A DNA stretch of 64,000 bases from Enterococcus rotai (GCF_001465345.1 NZ_CP013655.1:1035791-1099790); one strand, 5' to 3'; numbered from the stretch's first letter, positions 18,526 to 27,330 are shown. Translations and numbers: made by a program. The notes: generated from the letters alone by a model not told the origin.

Positions 18526-19518
18526 ATGAAGCAATTAATCAATTCAAGCGGGCATATTCGGCAGCAATTATTAGCTGGTATCATCTATACATATAATGAC
18601 AAATTAAATTGGCAACCTGAAACTGGAATCGTCACTAAAAAAATAATCCCGGAAAATAAAGTGGTCCTGATCAGTGGCGGAGGATGTGGACATGAGCCAG
18701 CTCATATCGGCTATATTGGTGAAAATATGCTGGATTGTGCCGTAATGGGAGCGATCTTTGAGCCACCAACTAGTGGTGAAATCTTACAAGCTATCGAACA
18801 AACTTACAATGGTTGCGGAACCTTGTTGATTATCAAAAACTTTGAAAAGGACTTAGCAAGCTTTCTTGAAGCTGAACGACTAGCCAAAGCAAAAGGGTTG
18901 CTCGTTTCTCATGTCATCGTTGATGACGACTGTTCTATTGAAAGTGGTTCATTTGAAAAGAGACGACGCGGAGTTGCTGGAACTGTTTTTGTTCATAAAA
19001 TTCTCGGAGCGGCAGCTGCTGTTGGCCACTCTTTAGATGAACTGCAAATACTAGGTAAACAACTGATTTCTCAAATCAAAACATTAGGAGTCGCTTTTTC
19101 ACCCGCTTCTCCTATTGGGATGATCCCCCAACAATATGAACTGGCAGAAGACGAAATGTACTTTGGCATTGGCATCCACGGAGAACCTGGTTATCGCATT
19201 GAAACAATGCAATCTTCTGAGCGGATCGCAATCGAGTTAGTGAATAAGCTAAAACAACAATATCCAAGAAACGAATTAAACAAAGCGGCTGTCTTAGTAA
19301 ACGGTTTAGGTGGAATCCCTTTACTTGAGCTGAGTATTTTCATGAATGACGTCCAACAATTATTGGATATTGAAGATATTGAAATAGTTTACAAACGAAT
19401 GGGCAACTTTTTAACCGCCTATAATACTAACGGACTTTCACTAACACTATTAACCGTTACAGAAGAAAAATGGATAGATTATTTAAATGCACCAACTGAT
19501 GCTTTTGGTTGGAAATAA
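18526..19518 (+). CDS. dhaQ: DhaQ, DhaK-like coactivator of the dha operon
   Basis: 330 residues, homologous to DhaK over the full length: SGGGCGHEPAHIG (50-62) and GIHGEPG (His218) are kept, so covalent dihydroxyacetone binding is possible. The DhaK stretch NYSGDIMNF is NFEKDLASF here and there is no dhaL partner on this side. In L. lactis, DhaQ is such a paralogue: with dihydroxyacetone bound it docks on the TetR-like activator DhaS. It is divergent from dhaK, convergent with a TetR gene, and flanked by two inverted copies of an intergenic repeat. A second true kinase subunit is the alternative. Confidence 0.82.
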   Translation: MKQLINSSGHIRQQLLAGIIYTYNDKLNWQPETGIVTKKIIPENKVVLISGGGCGHEPAHIGYIGENMLDCAVMGAIFEPPTSGEILQAIEQTYNGCGTLLIIKNFEKDLASFLEAERLAKAKGLLVSHVIVDDDCSIESGSFEKRRRGVAGTVFVHKILGAAAAVGHSLDELQILGKQLISQIKTLGVAFSPASPIGMIPQQYELAEDEMYFGIGIHGEPGYRIETMQSSERIAIELVNKLKQQYPRNELNKAAVLVNGLGGIPLLELSIFMNDVQQLLDIEDIEIVYKRMGNFLTAYNTNGLSLTLLTVTEEKWIDYLNAPTDAFGWK

Positions 19519-19529
19519 GAAAAGCGGAA

Positions 19530-19720
19530 TGAGGCGTTTAACTCTCATGAAACCAAGTAGGTACCTTTCTACATCAATTCATTTCACTCATTGTGTGTCG
19601 AGGCAATTAGGAATCTGACTAGGAAACGCTTTTTGTTTCATAGTCAGATTATCTATTTTCCTTGAGAGTTGCTTTGTGTAGCTAGATCATAAGAAAGCGG
19701 AATGAACTTCTCAGTCCCAA
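19530..19720 (+). repeat. Structured intergenic repeat, copy 3
   Basis: Contains AACCAAGTAGGTACC (as in copy 1 at 9867), the ACATCA.TTCATTTCAC core shared with copy 2, and nested inverted repeats: AACTCTCA (about 19540) with TGAGAGTT (about 19665), and GACTAGGAAAC with GTTTCATAGTC around a T-rich loop. The sequence GCGGAATGA occurs near both ends. No coding potential. Confidence 0.6.
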
Positions 19721-19722
19721 AC

Positions 19723-19779
19723 AAAAAACAATGAACAAATAATGTAATTTCCATGTATACATTATTGTTCATTGTTTTT
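19723..19779. terminator. Bidirectional terminator between dhaQ and dhaS
   Basis: AAAAACAATGAACAA-TAATGTA pairs with TACATTATTGTTCATTGTTTTT with a single bulge; A/T runs on both sides; overlaps the dhaS stop codon. Confidence 0.8.
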
Positions 19780-20317
19780 CTTCAAATCCCATTAAAAAGG
19801 CAATTTTCATCTGCTCCGCAAATCGATGTGAATCAACCTGACAGCCTTCAATGATCCATTTGCTTGTTAAAGAAACAAAGGCATTTGCATAAAACTCTTC
19901 TAAAAACAAACGATCTGATTCCTTAAGCTCTCCTTCAGATCGGTTTTTAACTACCAGAACTTGGTTGATCAATGCTTTTAAATGCTGTGTATAATATTCT
20001 TGAAATGAATTTTGACCTTCAAATTGTAAAATCCTTCGATAAAAAAGTTGATTTTCCTCAAAATAGATAAAAAGATTCTCTACTATAGTCTGCCACGCCT
20101 CATAAGCAAGGTTATCTTCAATTTTTTCAATTGCCTCTTGCTGGAAAATCCAGTCCACCAATTCATACTTGTCCTGGAAATAGTCATAAAAGGTTTGGCG
20201 ACGCATATGGCTTTCCTGCATGATTTTTGCAATCGTTACTTTTTCAAAACCAATTTGACCAACAAGTTTTTTAAAGATCTTCGCAATTTTCTTTTTTGTA
20301 ATCAATGATCCTGTCAT
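19769..20317 (-). CDS. dhaS: TetR-family regulator, likely DhaS
   Basis: 182 residues with RBS AAAGGTG. The N-terminal TetR helix-turn-helix reads VTIAKIMQESHMRRQTFYDYFQDKYELVDWIF (about residues 26-57), typical of the DhaS/YjdC-type group; the remaining helical domain would dimerise and bind the coactivator. The position beside dhaQ and the DhaS-like palindrome next to the dhaK promoter argue for DhaS, a TetR-fold activator, rather than a repressor. It is transcribed convergently with dhaQ and shares its terminator. Confidence 0.8.
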   Translation of the reverse strand: MTGSLITKKKIAKIFKKLVGQIGFEKVTIAKIMQESHMRRQTFYDYFQDKYELVDWIFQQEAIEKIEDNLAYEAWQTIVENLFIYFEENQLFYRRILQFEGQNSFQEYYTQHLKALINQVLVVKNRSEGELKESDRLFLEEFYANAFVSLTSKWIIEGCQVDSHRFAEQMKIAFLMGFEEKQ

Positions 20318-20466
20318 TTATCTGCACCTTTAATTTCTTTATTACTTTTATTGTACCAGTTAATCAGCATTTAGAAAATCAATGTTTCTAGGTTCAAACA
20401 AACTAAGCTAAAGTTGATTAAATTTTGTCCGCTTTATTCCTTAGAAACTTATAGTACTAAACAAAA

Positions 20467-20498
20467 AACTGAGATCAACTAAATAGTCAATCTCAGTT
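20467..20498 (-). terminator. Terminator of the coiled-coil gene
   Basis: Stem AACTGAGAT/ATCTCAGTT followed on the minus strand by six T, just after the stop at 20505. Confidence 0.8.
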
Positions 20499-20504
20499 CC
20501 TCTT

Positions 20505-22625
20505 CTATGCTCTTCCCCCTTTTTGTCGAGCAAGATATGTTTCCAGATATTCGCTTAATAGTTTATAACCTTCCATTTTTTGTTCCACTTCCTTAGGGCA
20601 ATAAATCCATTTCCCCATAACTTTTCGTTTTTTAGAAAGTACATTTACCTCTTCTAAAAAGTCATTCAGGTCATTGACCAATTGTTGTGTGCTTAATTCA
20701 TTCCCTAATAAAATATCTTTCTTTTCTCGTTCATATACAGAGGCCCATAGATACGGCAGCACTTCAATTTTACGAATATTGGTGTAAAAATCAGCTTTCG
20801 GCATCATCCCTTTATGTCCCATGCCTCGTCCTTGTTGGAAAAACGAATGGATGTCCCACTCTAATTTTTTCAAGCGACGCAAAGATGGCCCTTGCGAGTC
20901 TTGGGCATTATTAAGGTTTTGACTGTAGTTTTCATCCAATGTCCAAGGACTTTTTATTTCTGTTGATTGCGGATGTTTTTCAGAAACTCGGTCCAGCATT
21001 TCTTCGATCGCTAATGTGACTGTTGGTCTTTCTTCTTCAGTAGCCACAATAGATTTCATAGGTCTAGTGGCTTGCAAAAAACTCTCTTTTGATGGGAAAT
21101 CCCGTTTTTCTTGTACTGTTTGAGTTGGTTGTGCTGCTTTAGATACTGGTGGTGCAACTGGTCCAATCATCGAATTGTTTCTCACCACAGGCGTTTGCTC
21201 TTTTTTTGCCGGTGGTGCTGTGACTGTCTGGCGCATTTTTTGTTCTAATTCAGCTATTTTTTGATGTGCTTTGATCAATTGAACATCTACTTTACCAACT
21301 GTTTGAGTTAATTTTTTGATCTCTGTTGCATTTGATTTTAATTGTTCCTGATCTTTTTGATGCTTTTCCGCTAGTTTTTTTGCCGAATCGCTTTTGGTCA
21401 GTCTTACTGTAGGAATTTTTTTCTTTTCTTTTTTGACTGTGGTCAATTCAGTTTCAACCGTGGCCAGTTTTGTTGTTAACTGATCAATGACTTGGTTTAA
21501 CTTAACCATTTCCGATGCTGTCTCTTGTAATTGTCCGTGATCTTTTTCAATTCTAGCCAACGCTTCAGAGTCTGGCTTCGCATCTAAGACAGTTGATTCT
21601 ACTGTAGTCAATTTTTCATTGATTTGTTGTAATTGGCGAGCAATCGTTGTAACTTCCTCACTCGTCGTTGCTAGTTTATCAGCTAATTTATGTTGTTCAG
21701 CAGTTGCTTGCTTCGCTAAAGAAAAATTCAGCTTTGGTCGTTTTTCTTGCTTATTTTCTGCCATGGTCTGGTTTAATTTGGCCACTTGCTGGTCTGACTG
21801 ATTCACTCTTTGCCCCAGTAAATCTATCCGTTTGATCGCTTCTTCTAAGCGCATTTCAACAGTTGGCCCAGATTCTTCTCCTGAACCAAGTGTGATTTTG
21901 AATTTTGGTGGTTGCTTTGGCTTTGGTAGTTTGGCTAACTTATCAGTCACATGTGTTTTAAAGGTTGAAAATTCTTTTGTTAGCTGCGTAATTTTTTCGT
22001 CTACTTTGCTTAATTGTCTCGCATTTTCAGATTCCAATGCCTCTTTTGCGGCAACTTTACTTGGGATTACTTTGACCACGGGCGGCGTTCTTTTATCTTT
22101 CACTGATTGGACTTCTTTGTAGATATCATTCAGATTTTCACTGAATTGATTCATCATCTCTGTTAAAAGTAAGACTTCGCTATTGGTTTCTTGCAATCCT
22201 TTTACCATCTCTATTGGTATCTCCTCAGAAAAACCAGTCATATGCTCTAAGGGCATTTCTGGGACTTCTAAGCTGCTGATCCAAGTACGTAGATCACTGA
22301 TCTGTAATTTGCTGAGTGGATGCGCCAAGGCTAACAGTAGCGTCACATAGACAGCTTTTTGCGTTACCCGCACATAAAGGTTCTTTGCAACGCAATCTTC
22401 AAATTCATGATTGAATTGCTCCGGAAGATCTACTAAGAGAGCTTCGAATTGTTCTGGCTGCTCATAATCAGACGACACCTCAAATTTTCTGATTAGATAG
22501 ACAGAATACTGACTTAATACATCATCCGAATAGAGTTCTTCACCTAAACGGTTAGCTTCGATTTCTTTTCTTAAAAAAACTTTTTTATTCTCTGTTGTAT
22601 TCTTTGTAAGATTCAACTTTTCCAT
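20505..22625 (-). CDS. Large modular coiled-coil protein, unknown function
   Basis: 706 residues, cytoplasmic by appearance (no signal peptide or membrane segment). Residues 1-130 form a compact N-terminal domain, about 140-465 are heptad-rich and coiled coil, 465-565 are Pro/Gln-rich linker, and 565-706 form a second domain with W590, W627 and W673. Short strand-like motifs recur between coils: PPVVKVIP (181), PPKFKITLG (239), RPKLNFSLA (296), IPTVRLTKS (404), and RPTVTLAIE (533); the first three are 57-58 residues apart and the fourth about twice that. I do not recognise a family. It stands alone with its own terminator. Confidence 0.75.
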   Translation of the reverse strand: MEKLNLTKNTTENKKVFLRKEIEANRLGEELYSDDVLSQYSVYLIRKFEVSSDYEQPEQFEALLVDLPEQFNHEFEDCVAKNLYVRVTQKAVYVTLLLALAHPLSKLQISDLRTWISSLEVPEMPLEHMTGFSEEIPIEMVKGLQETNSEVLLLTEMMNQFSENLNDIYKEVQSVKDKRTPPVVKVIPSKVAAKEALESENARQLSKVDEKITQLTKEFSTFKTHVTDKLAKLPKPKQPPKFKITLGSGEESGPTVEMRLEEAIKRIDLLGQRVNQSDQQVAKLNQTMAENKQEKRPKLNFSLAKQATAEQHKLADKLATTSEEVTTIARQLQQINEKLTTVESTVLDAKPDSEALARIEKDHGQLQETASEMVKLNQVIDQLTTKLATVETELTTVKKEKKKIPTVRLTKSDSAKKLAEKHQKDQEQLKSNATEIKKLTQTVGKVDVQLIKAHQKIAELEQKMRQTVTAPPAKKEQTPVVRNNSMIGPVAPPVSKAAQPTQTVQEKRDFPSKESFLQATRPMKSIVATEEERPTVTLAIEEMLDRVSEKHPQSTEIKSPWTLDENYSQNLNNAQDSQGPSLRRLKKLEWDIHSFFQQGRGMGHKGMMPKADFYTNIRKIEVLPYLWASVYEREKKDILLGNELSTQQLVNDLNDFLEEVNVLSKKRKVMGKWIYCPKEVEQKMEGYKLLSEYLETYLARQKGGRA

Positions 22626-23014
22626 ATGTACTAACGGCCCCTTTTTGACTTGTATCTTACCTTTTTATTTACAAACACCCTTTTATCCTCTTTATACTCA
22701 ACGAGGCTGGAACCACCATTTCCCTTGAAAATCAGACCATCAACTTTACGTAAAAGCTGATCAGATCGACTCGGTCATTTATTATCAAAAAAACTTTGTG
22801 GAACCAGTTGATTTGGATTTAAGTAACATCACGTAACTGATGTTCTGATCCCCTCTACGCTTTTTTTAATTCTATGTTTACTATGCTCTTTTTTTGAACA
22901 ATCATTTCTTATTTTACCTTATAAACCACACGAATTGTTTTCATAAAATGTTCTAAAATCGTAAAAAAATGAGAATAACAAGGTCTTAAAAATGTAAATA
23001 AATTTCATTTAAAT
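22626..23014. other. Non-coding interval upstream of the coiled-coil gene
   Basis: No open frame of note. Contains GAGGCTGGAACCACC at about 22703 and a hairpin AACATCA-CGTAAC-TGATGTT at about 22825-22844, followed by a T run at 22860. That makes it look like another degenerate intergenic element with a terminator-like end; similarity to the three repeats is limited to the ACATCA motif. Confidence 0.4.
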
Positions 23015-23058
23015 AAAAAAGATGAACAAAACTAAAAATAGTCTTGTTCATCTTTTTT
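23015..23058. terminator. Terminator of the TMEM175-like gene
   Basis: A 15-bp stem AAAAAAGATGAACAA with its complement across a 14-base loop, T-rich on both strands. Confidence 0.8.
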
Positions 23059-23083
23059 TTATATAGATAAATAAATTTTATAA

Positions 23084-23662
23084 TTATTCCTTGTACTGGT
23101 TTTCAATTCGTCTATCTGGAATAATCCACATGATCAAAATACCAATATTCACAATCAATACAAAATAAGGATGGATCAACCAACCTAATACCAACCCTAG
23201 GATATTTAAGAAAATTGACACATAAGATTTATTATAGCGCTGAAACAATTCACTAAGCGTAGAATCACTGCCATTTGCTCGGATCAACTCTCGAGTCAAG
23301 ACTAAATAAGCAGTGTTTGCTAAAAGGGTCATAATACCGTAAGTCAGCTGAGGAATCAAACTATCAATAAAGTCGCCTACCCAGGCAGTAGCAAATGGAA
23401 CGAGTGTTAGCGTAAAAATAAAAAAATTATTCGCCCACAAGACTCGTCCATCGATTTTACGAACTAATTGAAACATATGATGATGATTATTCCAATAAAT
23501 TGCCAACATCACAAAACTTACTATGTAAATAAATAGTTTTCGTTCAATGCCTGCTAATCCTGCTAAAGTATCTGTATTTGGTTGATGCAATTCTAAAACT
23601 AAAATGGTCATCACGATTGCGATAACTGCATCTGTAAAAGCTTCTACTCTTGATTTTGACAT
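23084..23662 (-). CDS. TMEM175/DUF1211-family potassium channel-like protein
   Basis: 192 residues, RBS GAGGAG. The signature RVEAFTDAVIAIVMTILVLEL at the very N-terminus is the TMEM175 pore helix; five more hydrophobic segments follow, including the conserved YWNNHHHMF stretch. Bacterial TMEM175 proteins form tetrameric potassium channels. The normal FSDxxxAI Ser is Thr here (FTDAV), a small change. Monocistronic; no regulatory partner seen. Confidence 0.88.
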   Translation of the reverse strand: MSKSRVEAFTDAVIAIVMTILVLELHQPNTDTLAGLAGIERKLFIYIVSFVMLAIYWNNHHHMFQLVRKIDGRVLWANNFFIFTLTLVPFATAWVGDFIDSLIPQLTYGIMTLLANTAYLVLTRELIRANGSDSTLSELFQRYNKSYVSIFLNILGLVLGWLIHPYFVLIVNIGILIMWIIPDRRIENQYKE

Positions 23663-23827
23663 GATTTCATCTCCTCGTTTTTATTTTACGTTTTTTTTAA
23701 GCAATTGCAATGAATACGACCAGTCTCAAGTTGGAGAGAAAATCAGCCTAAAGGTGGATTCCTTGAAAAGAGATTCTTGCTATACTTTATTCATAGAGAA
23801 CGAGAGAAAAAAATGGAGGTTTTAACA

Positions 23828-24028
23828 ATGAGACAACGATCAATGCTAATGAATATATTAATGGTAATTGGGTTATTTTTTGTAGGAAGTATTATTTTGA
23901 GTATCGTACTTGGTGTTTTAGGTGGATTATTATGGTTTGCTATCAAGATCATGATTCCTGTGGCAATTGCTGTTTGGTTAGTCCGCATGATTTCAGGTCC
24001 TTCAAACAACCGTCGTAGATACTACTAA
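23828..24028 (+). CDS. Small membrane protein, unknown
   Basis: 66 residues from ATG 23828 with GGAGG at 23815-23819; the longer frame from 23777 lacks a site. Two hydrophobic stretches (about 8-30 and 32-50) separated by a GG turn, then a basic tail NNRRRYY. An extended -10 (TGCTATACT, 23778-23786) precedes it and a strong terminator follows, so it is probably a true short gene. No family recognised. Confidence 0.65.
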   Translation: MRQRSMLMNILMVIGLFFVGSIILSIVLGVLGGLLWFAIKIMIPVAIAVWLVRMISGPSNNRRRYY

Positions 24029-24067
24029 GCACAGAAGCTAGCTCAGCACATCTGCTTTTTTATAAAT

Positions 24068-24109
24068 AAAAAAATCGATTCAGCTCTTTATGAGCTGAAT
24101 CGATTTTTT
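24068..24109. terminator. Bidirectional terminator
   Basis: 18-bp perfect stem (AATCGATTCAGCTC core) with a 5-base loop, A/T tails on both sides, between the small membrane gene and the converging lipoprotein gene. Confidence 0.88.
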
Positions 24110-24112
24110 GTT

Positions 24113-25204
24113 TTATTTGCTTATGTCACCACGGAAGGCTTGTTCAAGGTTATCAAAATAATTGATAGACCCTTTCGTTTGAATCTCCCACTTATCTTCT
24201 TTTTTCTTGATAATCACTTTAAATCCATCACTATAACTATCAATACTTACTGGTTTTGTATTTTTAAAGATTTCAGGAAGCTTATCAAGTTCTGCTTTTT
24301 GAGCAGCCTTACTTCTTTCGTCATAGTCTTGATCTCTATGTGCATCATAATATTCTTTGTTTACGGCTTCCATATCATCTTTCATTTCTTTAAATGATAA
24401 TCCTTCCATATTCACCGTTACTTCCGCTACATCTGGGAAATAAGAAGCTATTTCATACTTAACTGTCGCAACTTTTGCATTGTCTTCTCTAAAGACTTTT
24501 GCTAGTGCTAGGCCTTCTTCGTCGGTTACTTTGTAATCATAGAATTTGTTTTTGATTGCTTTATTAAAGTTTTCATCAAAGTTTTTGACTGCTTCATCAC
24601 GATCGTTGGCTACAAGCTTATTGTAATCTTCATTTTCAGTTGCTAAGAAAACTTCGTCCACAAAAGCAGTTACAGCTTTAGCTGCATCTTCGCTATGATC
24701 TTTATATTTAGAAGCATCAACATCAAGAATAATTGGCTTTGGTTCTTTTTCTACTTCATAAATTCTTGGTTCAAAGTGTAGTTTATATGTTCCTTTTTTC
24801 TCTACTGGAAATACTACATAACCTGTTTTGCTTTTCTTACCTGAAATTTTTTCATAAGAAAGGAGCGGCGTTTTGCTCTCATCTAAATAAAGACTTAGTG
24901 ATTCGATCTTACTATCATCTTCATCGTAAAGCATAATATCTGTTGCACTCATATCCAAGCTTTTATCTGTTTCATTTTTGATTGTTACTTTTAATGCAAG
25001 AAAGCCTTCCCCATCTTCGACTTCTTCTTCTTGTGGAATAACATATTCCCCTTCATCGATCGAAATTGATGCGATTTTCGATTTTGCCGCTTTTGTCTCA
25101 GACTTACTGTCGTCTCCACCTTTTTTAGAAGACCCAGTTCCTCCGCATGCTGCTAATGACACAATAGCAACTGCCGATAACAATACTAATCCTAACTTCT
25201 TCAT
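24113..25204 (-). CDS. Lipoprotein with DUF4352-like and DUF5105-like domains
   Basis: 363 residues from ATG 25204 (GGGGAG nearby). Signal peptide with lipobox VSLAAC at about residues 15-20, then a Gly/Ser/Lys linker, so it is anchored on the outer membrane face. Residues ~45-150 form an Ig-like domain of the DUF4352 type (FLALKVTIKNETDKSLDMS). The C-terminal ~200 residues, with AKAVTAFVDEVFLATENEDY and the DKWEIQTKG end, resemble DUF5105. No enzyme motif. Family assignments are by general pattern and should be treated as likely. Confidence 0.8.
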   Translation of the reverse strand: MKKLGLVLLSAVAIVSLAACGGTGSSKKGGDDSKSETKAAKSKIASISIDEGEYVIPQEEEVEDGEGFLALKVTIKNETDKSLDMSATDIMLYDEDDSKIESLSLYLDESKTPLLSYEKISGKKSKTGYVVFPVEKKGTYKLHFEPRIYEVEKEPKPIILDVDASKYKDHSEDAAKAVTAFVDEVFLATENEDYNKLVANDRDEAVKNFDENFNKAIKNKFYDYKVTDEEGLALAKVFREDNAKVATVKYEIASYFPDVAEVTVNMEGLSFKEMKDDMEAVNKEYYDAHRDQDYDERSKAAQKAELDKLPEIFKNTKPVSIDSYSDGFKVIIKKKEDKWEIQTKGSINYFDNLEQAFRGDISK

Positions 25205-25320
25205 CCCATTCTCCCCTTGAAAGTTATTGAACACTCTTTCCATTTTACTATAGTAACAAGAGCGTTTTATCTCAATCTTCTAAGGATTAATCTAATTTTT
25301 TGAGAATTTCACTATTTATT

Positions 25321-26103
25321 CTATTTTTTTGTATACATTTTATCACTATGCATGCGTAATTGTTCTTCTTTTATATTTTCTATTGCTTGAACTGCGTATA
25401 CTTCACCCTTATGATAATCTTGATGGACTTGTTTAGAAACAGTTAAGAGGTTGGTTTCATGATCACTCCCGTGTTCTGATACAAAAACGAGATGATGGAT
25501 TTCTAGTTGCTGATTACTCGCTGGAATTCTAACACCAAAACGATTCGTCACCGCTAAATCTTCCCCTGTCACTCTGCAGTAAAAACGATCTCTACTGGCA
25601 ATTCTGTATGGTAATGTTGAAACCCCTCTTTTAAAAAATGTGGCTTTACCATAATTTCGACTACACCGATCTGAACAGAAAGATCGACGCCGACCTTCTA
25701 AAGGTTGATTGCACCATTTGCATATGTACTTATCTTCTCTAAAATCAATCGATTCAAAGCCTAGTTTTTCCCCAAAGGCTTTTTCATATTCGTATAGGCT
25801 TAACCAACGTCTTGTATAGGTATCTGATTTTTCTTCTAAACGTAGCTGACTCCCCTTTGCTTGATAACGATATTTATCTGGAATTTCTTCAATACATGCT
25901 TTGATTTCTTTTTTTCTTTCAGGAGAAAAAGCTGAAAACTCATTCGTAGATAATTCACCTATCCCAAATTGCCCAATTATTTTGCATTTAAAACAAATAT
26001 AAAACTGCGGCAACTCTGATGTCTCTTCTGAAAAAAGCAACTCTACTTTTCTTGAACATTTTGGGCAATAGGCTCCTAGATGTTTAAAACGGTGATAATT
26101 CAT
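25321..26103 (-). CDS. HNH-type protein with two zinc-ribbon-like modules
   Basis: 260 residues. An N-terminal CPKC...CFKC pair (residues ~13-40) looks like a zinc ribbon. A second cluster CKWCNQPLEGRRRSFCSDRC follows at ~128-147, and the C-terminus has an HNH-like core: YCRVTGEDL, LEIHHLVF, ETNLLTVSKQVHQDYHKG, where the His pair, Asn and His occupy expected positions. This suggests metal-dependent nucleic-acid binding or cleavage. There is no phage, integrase or toxin gene beside it. The exact family is not recognised; nuclease activity is inference. Confidence 0.7.
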   Translation of the reverse strand: MNYHRFKHLGAYCPKCSRKVELLFSEETSELPQFYICFKCKIIGQFGIGELSTNEFSAFSPERKKEIKACIEEIPDKYRYQAKGSQLRLEEKSDTYTRRWLSLYEYEKAFGEKLGFESIDFREDKYICKWCNQPLEGRRRSFCSDRCSRNYGKATFFKRGVSTLPYRIASRDRFYCRVTGEDLAVTNRFGVRIPASNQQLEIHHLVFVSEHGSDHETNLLTVSKQVHQDYHKGEVYAVQAIENIKEEQLRMHSDKMYTKK

Positions 26104-26151
26104 GTTGTCATTCCTTCATATTTTTTTCTATTATAACGTATTATTTTAAAT

Positions 26152-26195
26152 AAAAAATAGAGGATAGTTTTTTAAGCTACCCTCTACCTTTTATT
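26152..26195 (-). terminator. Terminator of the HdeD-linked operon
   Basis: Stem TAGAGGATAG/CTACCCTCTA (one mismatch) with T run on the minus strand after the 133-residue gene. Confidence 0.72.
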
Positions 26196-26207
26196 TAAAA
26201 TTAACTG

Positions 26208-26609
26208 TTATCCTAATTCTTCTGTTTTCTTAACGATTTTTTTAATTTCATGAATGGCCTTTTTTTGTTCCAAATAGCTTTTCACTTTATTTTCATCGCT
26301 ATCGATTTTGTCCAACGTTTTTTCTAATTTATCAACTTCGGTATTGATTTGATAAACTAATGAATCTTCTTTATCAATCCAATTTTCAGCATCTTCAACT
26401 GCTTTATCATGAGCTTTTTGTTCTTCTTTTTCGATTTTATTTTCTTTGCGAATAATTGATTTTACTTCATGCAATGCTTTTTCTTGTTCAAAAAAATGTT
26501 TGATTTTGCTATCTGTGTCTTCCATCTTTCCAAGAGTCACATCTAACTTGTCCATTTCTTTCCCGATTTTTTCTACTAGTTTTGCTTCTTTTTCTGCATA
26601 ATTTGCCAT
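26208..26609 (-). CDS. Internally duplicated helical protein
   Basis: 133 residues, almost entirely helical and charged, no Cys or Trp cluster. Two halves repeat: KIKHFFEQEKALHEVKSIIRK (about 35-55) and KVKSYLEQKKAIHEIKKIVKK (about 108-128), each preceded by a VxKLExTLxKMxD-like helix. Function unknown. It follows the HdeD-like gene after 18 bases and has a good AAGGAGG site, so the pair is one operon and may act together at the membrane. Confidence 0.7.
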   Translation of the reverse strand: MANYAEKEAKLVEKIGKEMDKLDVTLGKMEDTDSKIKHFFEQEKALHEVKSIIRKENKIEKEEQKAHDKAVEDAENWIDKEDSLVYQINTEVDKLEKTLDKIDSDENKVKSYLEQKKAIHEIKKIVKKTEELG

Positions 26610-26627
26610 ACTTAATTCCTCCTTGTT

Positions 26628-27155
26628 TTATCTAAATGCGTAAACGATATGAGTAATACCAAAAAGCATAAAATAAAATCCAACTAGAAAACTTAGTGTT
26701 AGTGCAGAAGATAAAGGATTCATCAGTAACATGATCCCTAAAATGATCCCCAACACATCCACAACCAAAGTAAACCAGAAATATCCAGTACTAACGGATT
26801 TTGCCAAATCTAAAGCAAATAATCCAAATACAGAGTCTAGAATAAACCAGATTGCAAATATAAATGGTAACGCAGCAACACCGATATTTAAGTTAAATAA
26901 GAAGTAAACCCCAATAATAATATCGATCACACCTAAAATAATTGGTGCATACGCTTTGTATCCAGTTAATTCCTTCATTCTGTTACGGGCAAAAATCTCA
27001 AAGACCCCTTTCAAAATTGCAAATATAGCGAAAACCATCACAATTGCAATCAAGTTGCCTGCTGGATCTTGAAAGGATAATAGCGCGGTTAAAACGAACA
27101 GTATTCCTAAAATCAATGATCCCCAGTCTATCCCTCTTTTGCTTGTTTCATTCAT
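26628..27155 (-). CDS. HdeD/DUF308-family membrane protein
   Basis: 175 residues with six hydrophobic segments arranged as three hairpins, the DUF308 pattern; Gly-rich LILGILFVLTALLSF, APIILGVIDIIIGVYFL and VDVLGIILGIMLLMNP are the repeated first helices. HdeD of E. coli is linked to acid resistance at high cell density; in Firmicutes the role is not settled. First gene of a two-gene operon with the duplicated helical protein, divergent from padR. Confidence 0.85.
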   Translation of the reverse strand: MNETSKRGIDWGSLILGILFVLTALLSFQDPAGNLIAIVMVFAIFAILKGVFEIFARNRMKELTGYKAYAPIILGVIDIIIGVYFLFNLNIGVAALPFIFAIWFILDSVFGLFALDLAKSVSTGYFWFTLVVDVLGIILGIMLLMNPLSSALTLSFLVGFYFMLFGITHIVYAFR

Positions 27156-27330
27156 AATATTCCACTTCTTCCTATCTTATTTCTCTCTACTATTTTATGG
27201 TACTCCTAAAAATTGGTATAGTCAAAAATAAAGTCCTCTAGGTTAAGCTTGTGTATGAATAGAGCAAGTACACCAAGTATTTTTCCTATTTCGATAGTTG
27301 TTAATTTCTAAAAATTGAACAGAATTACCA

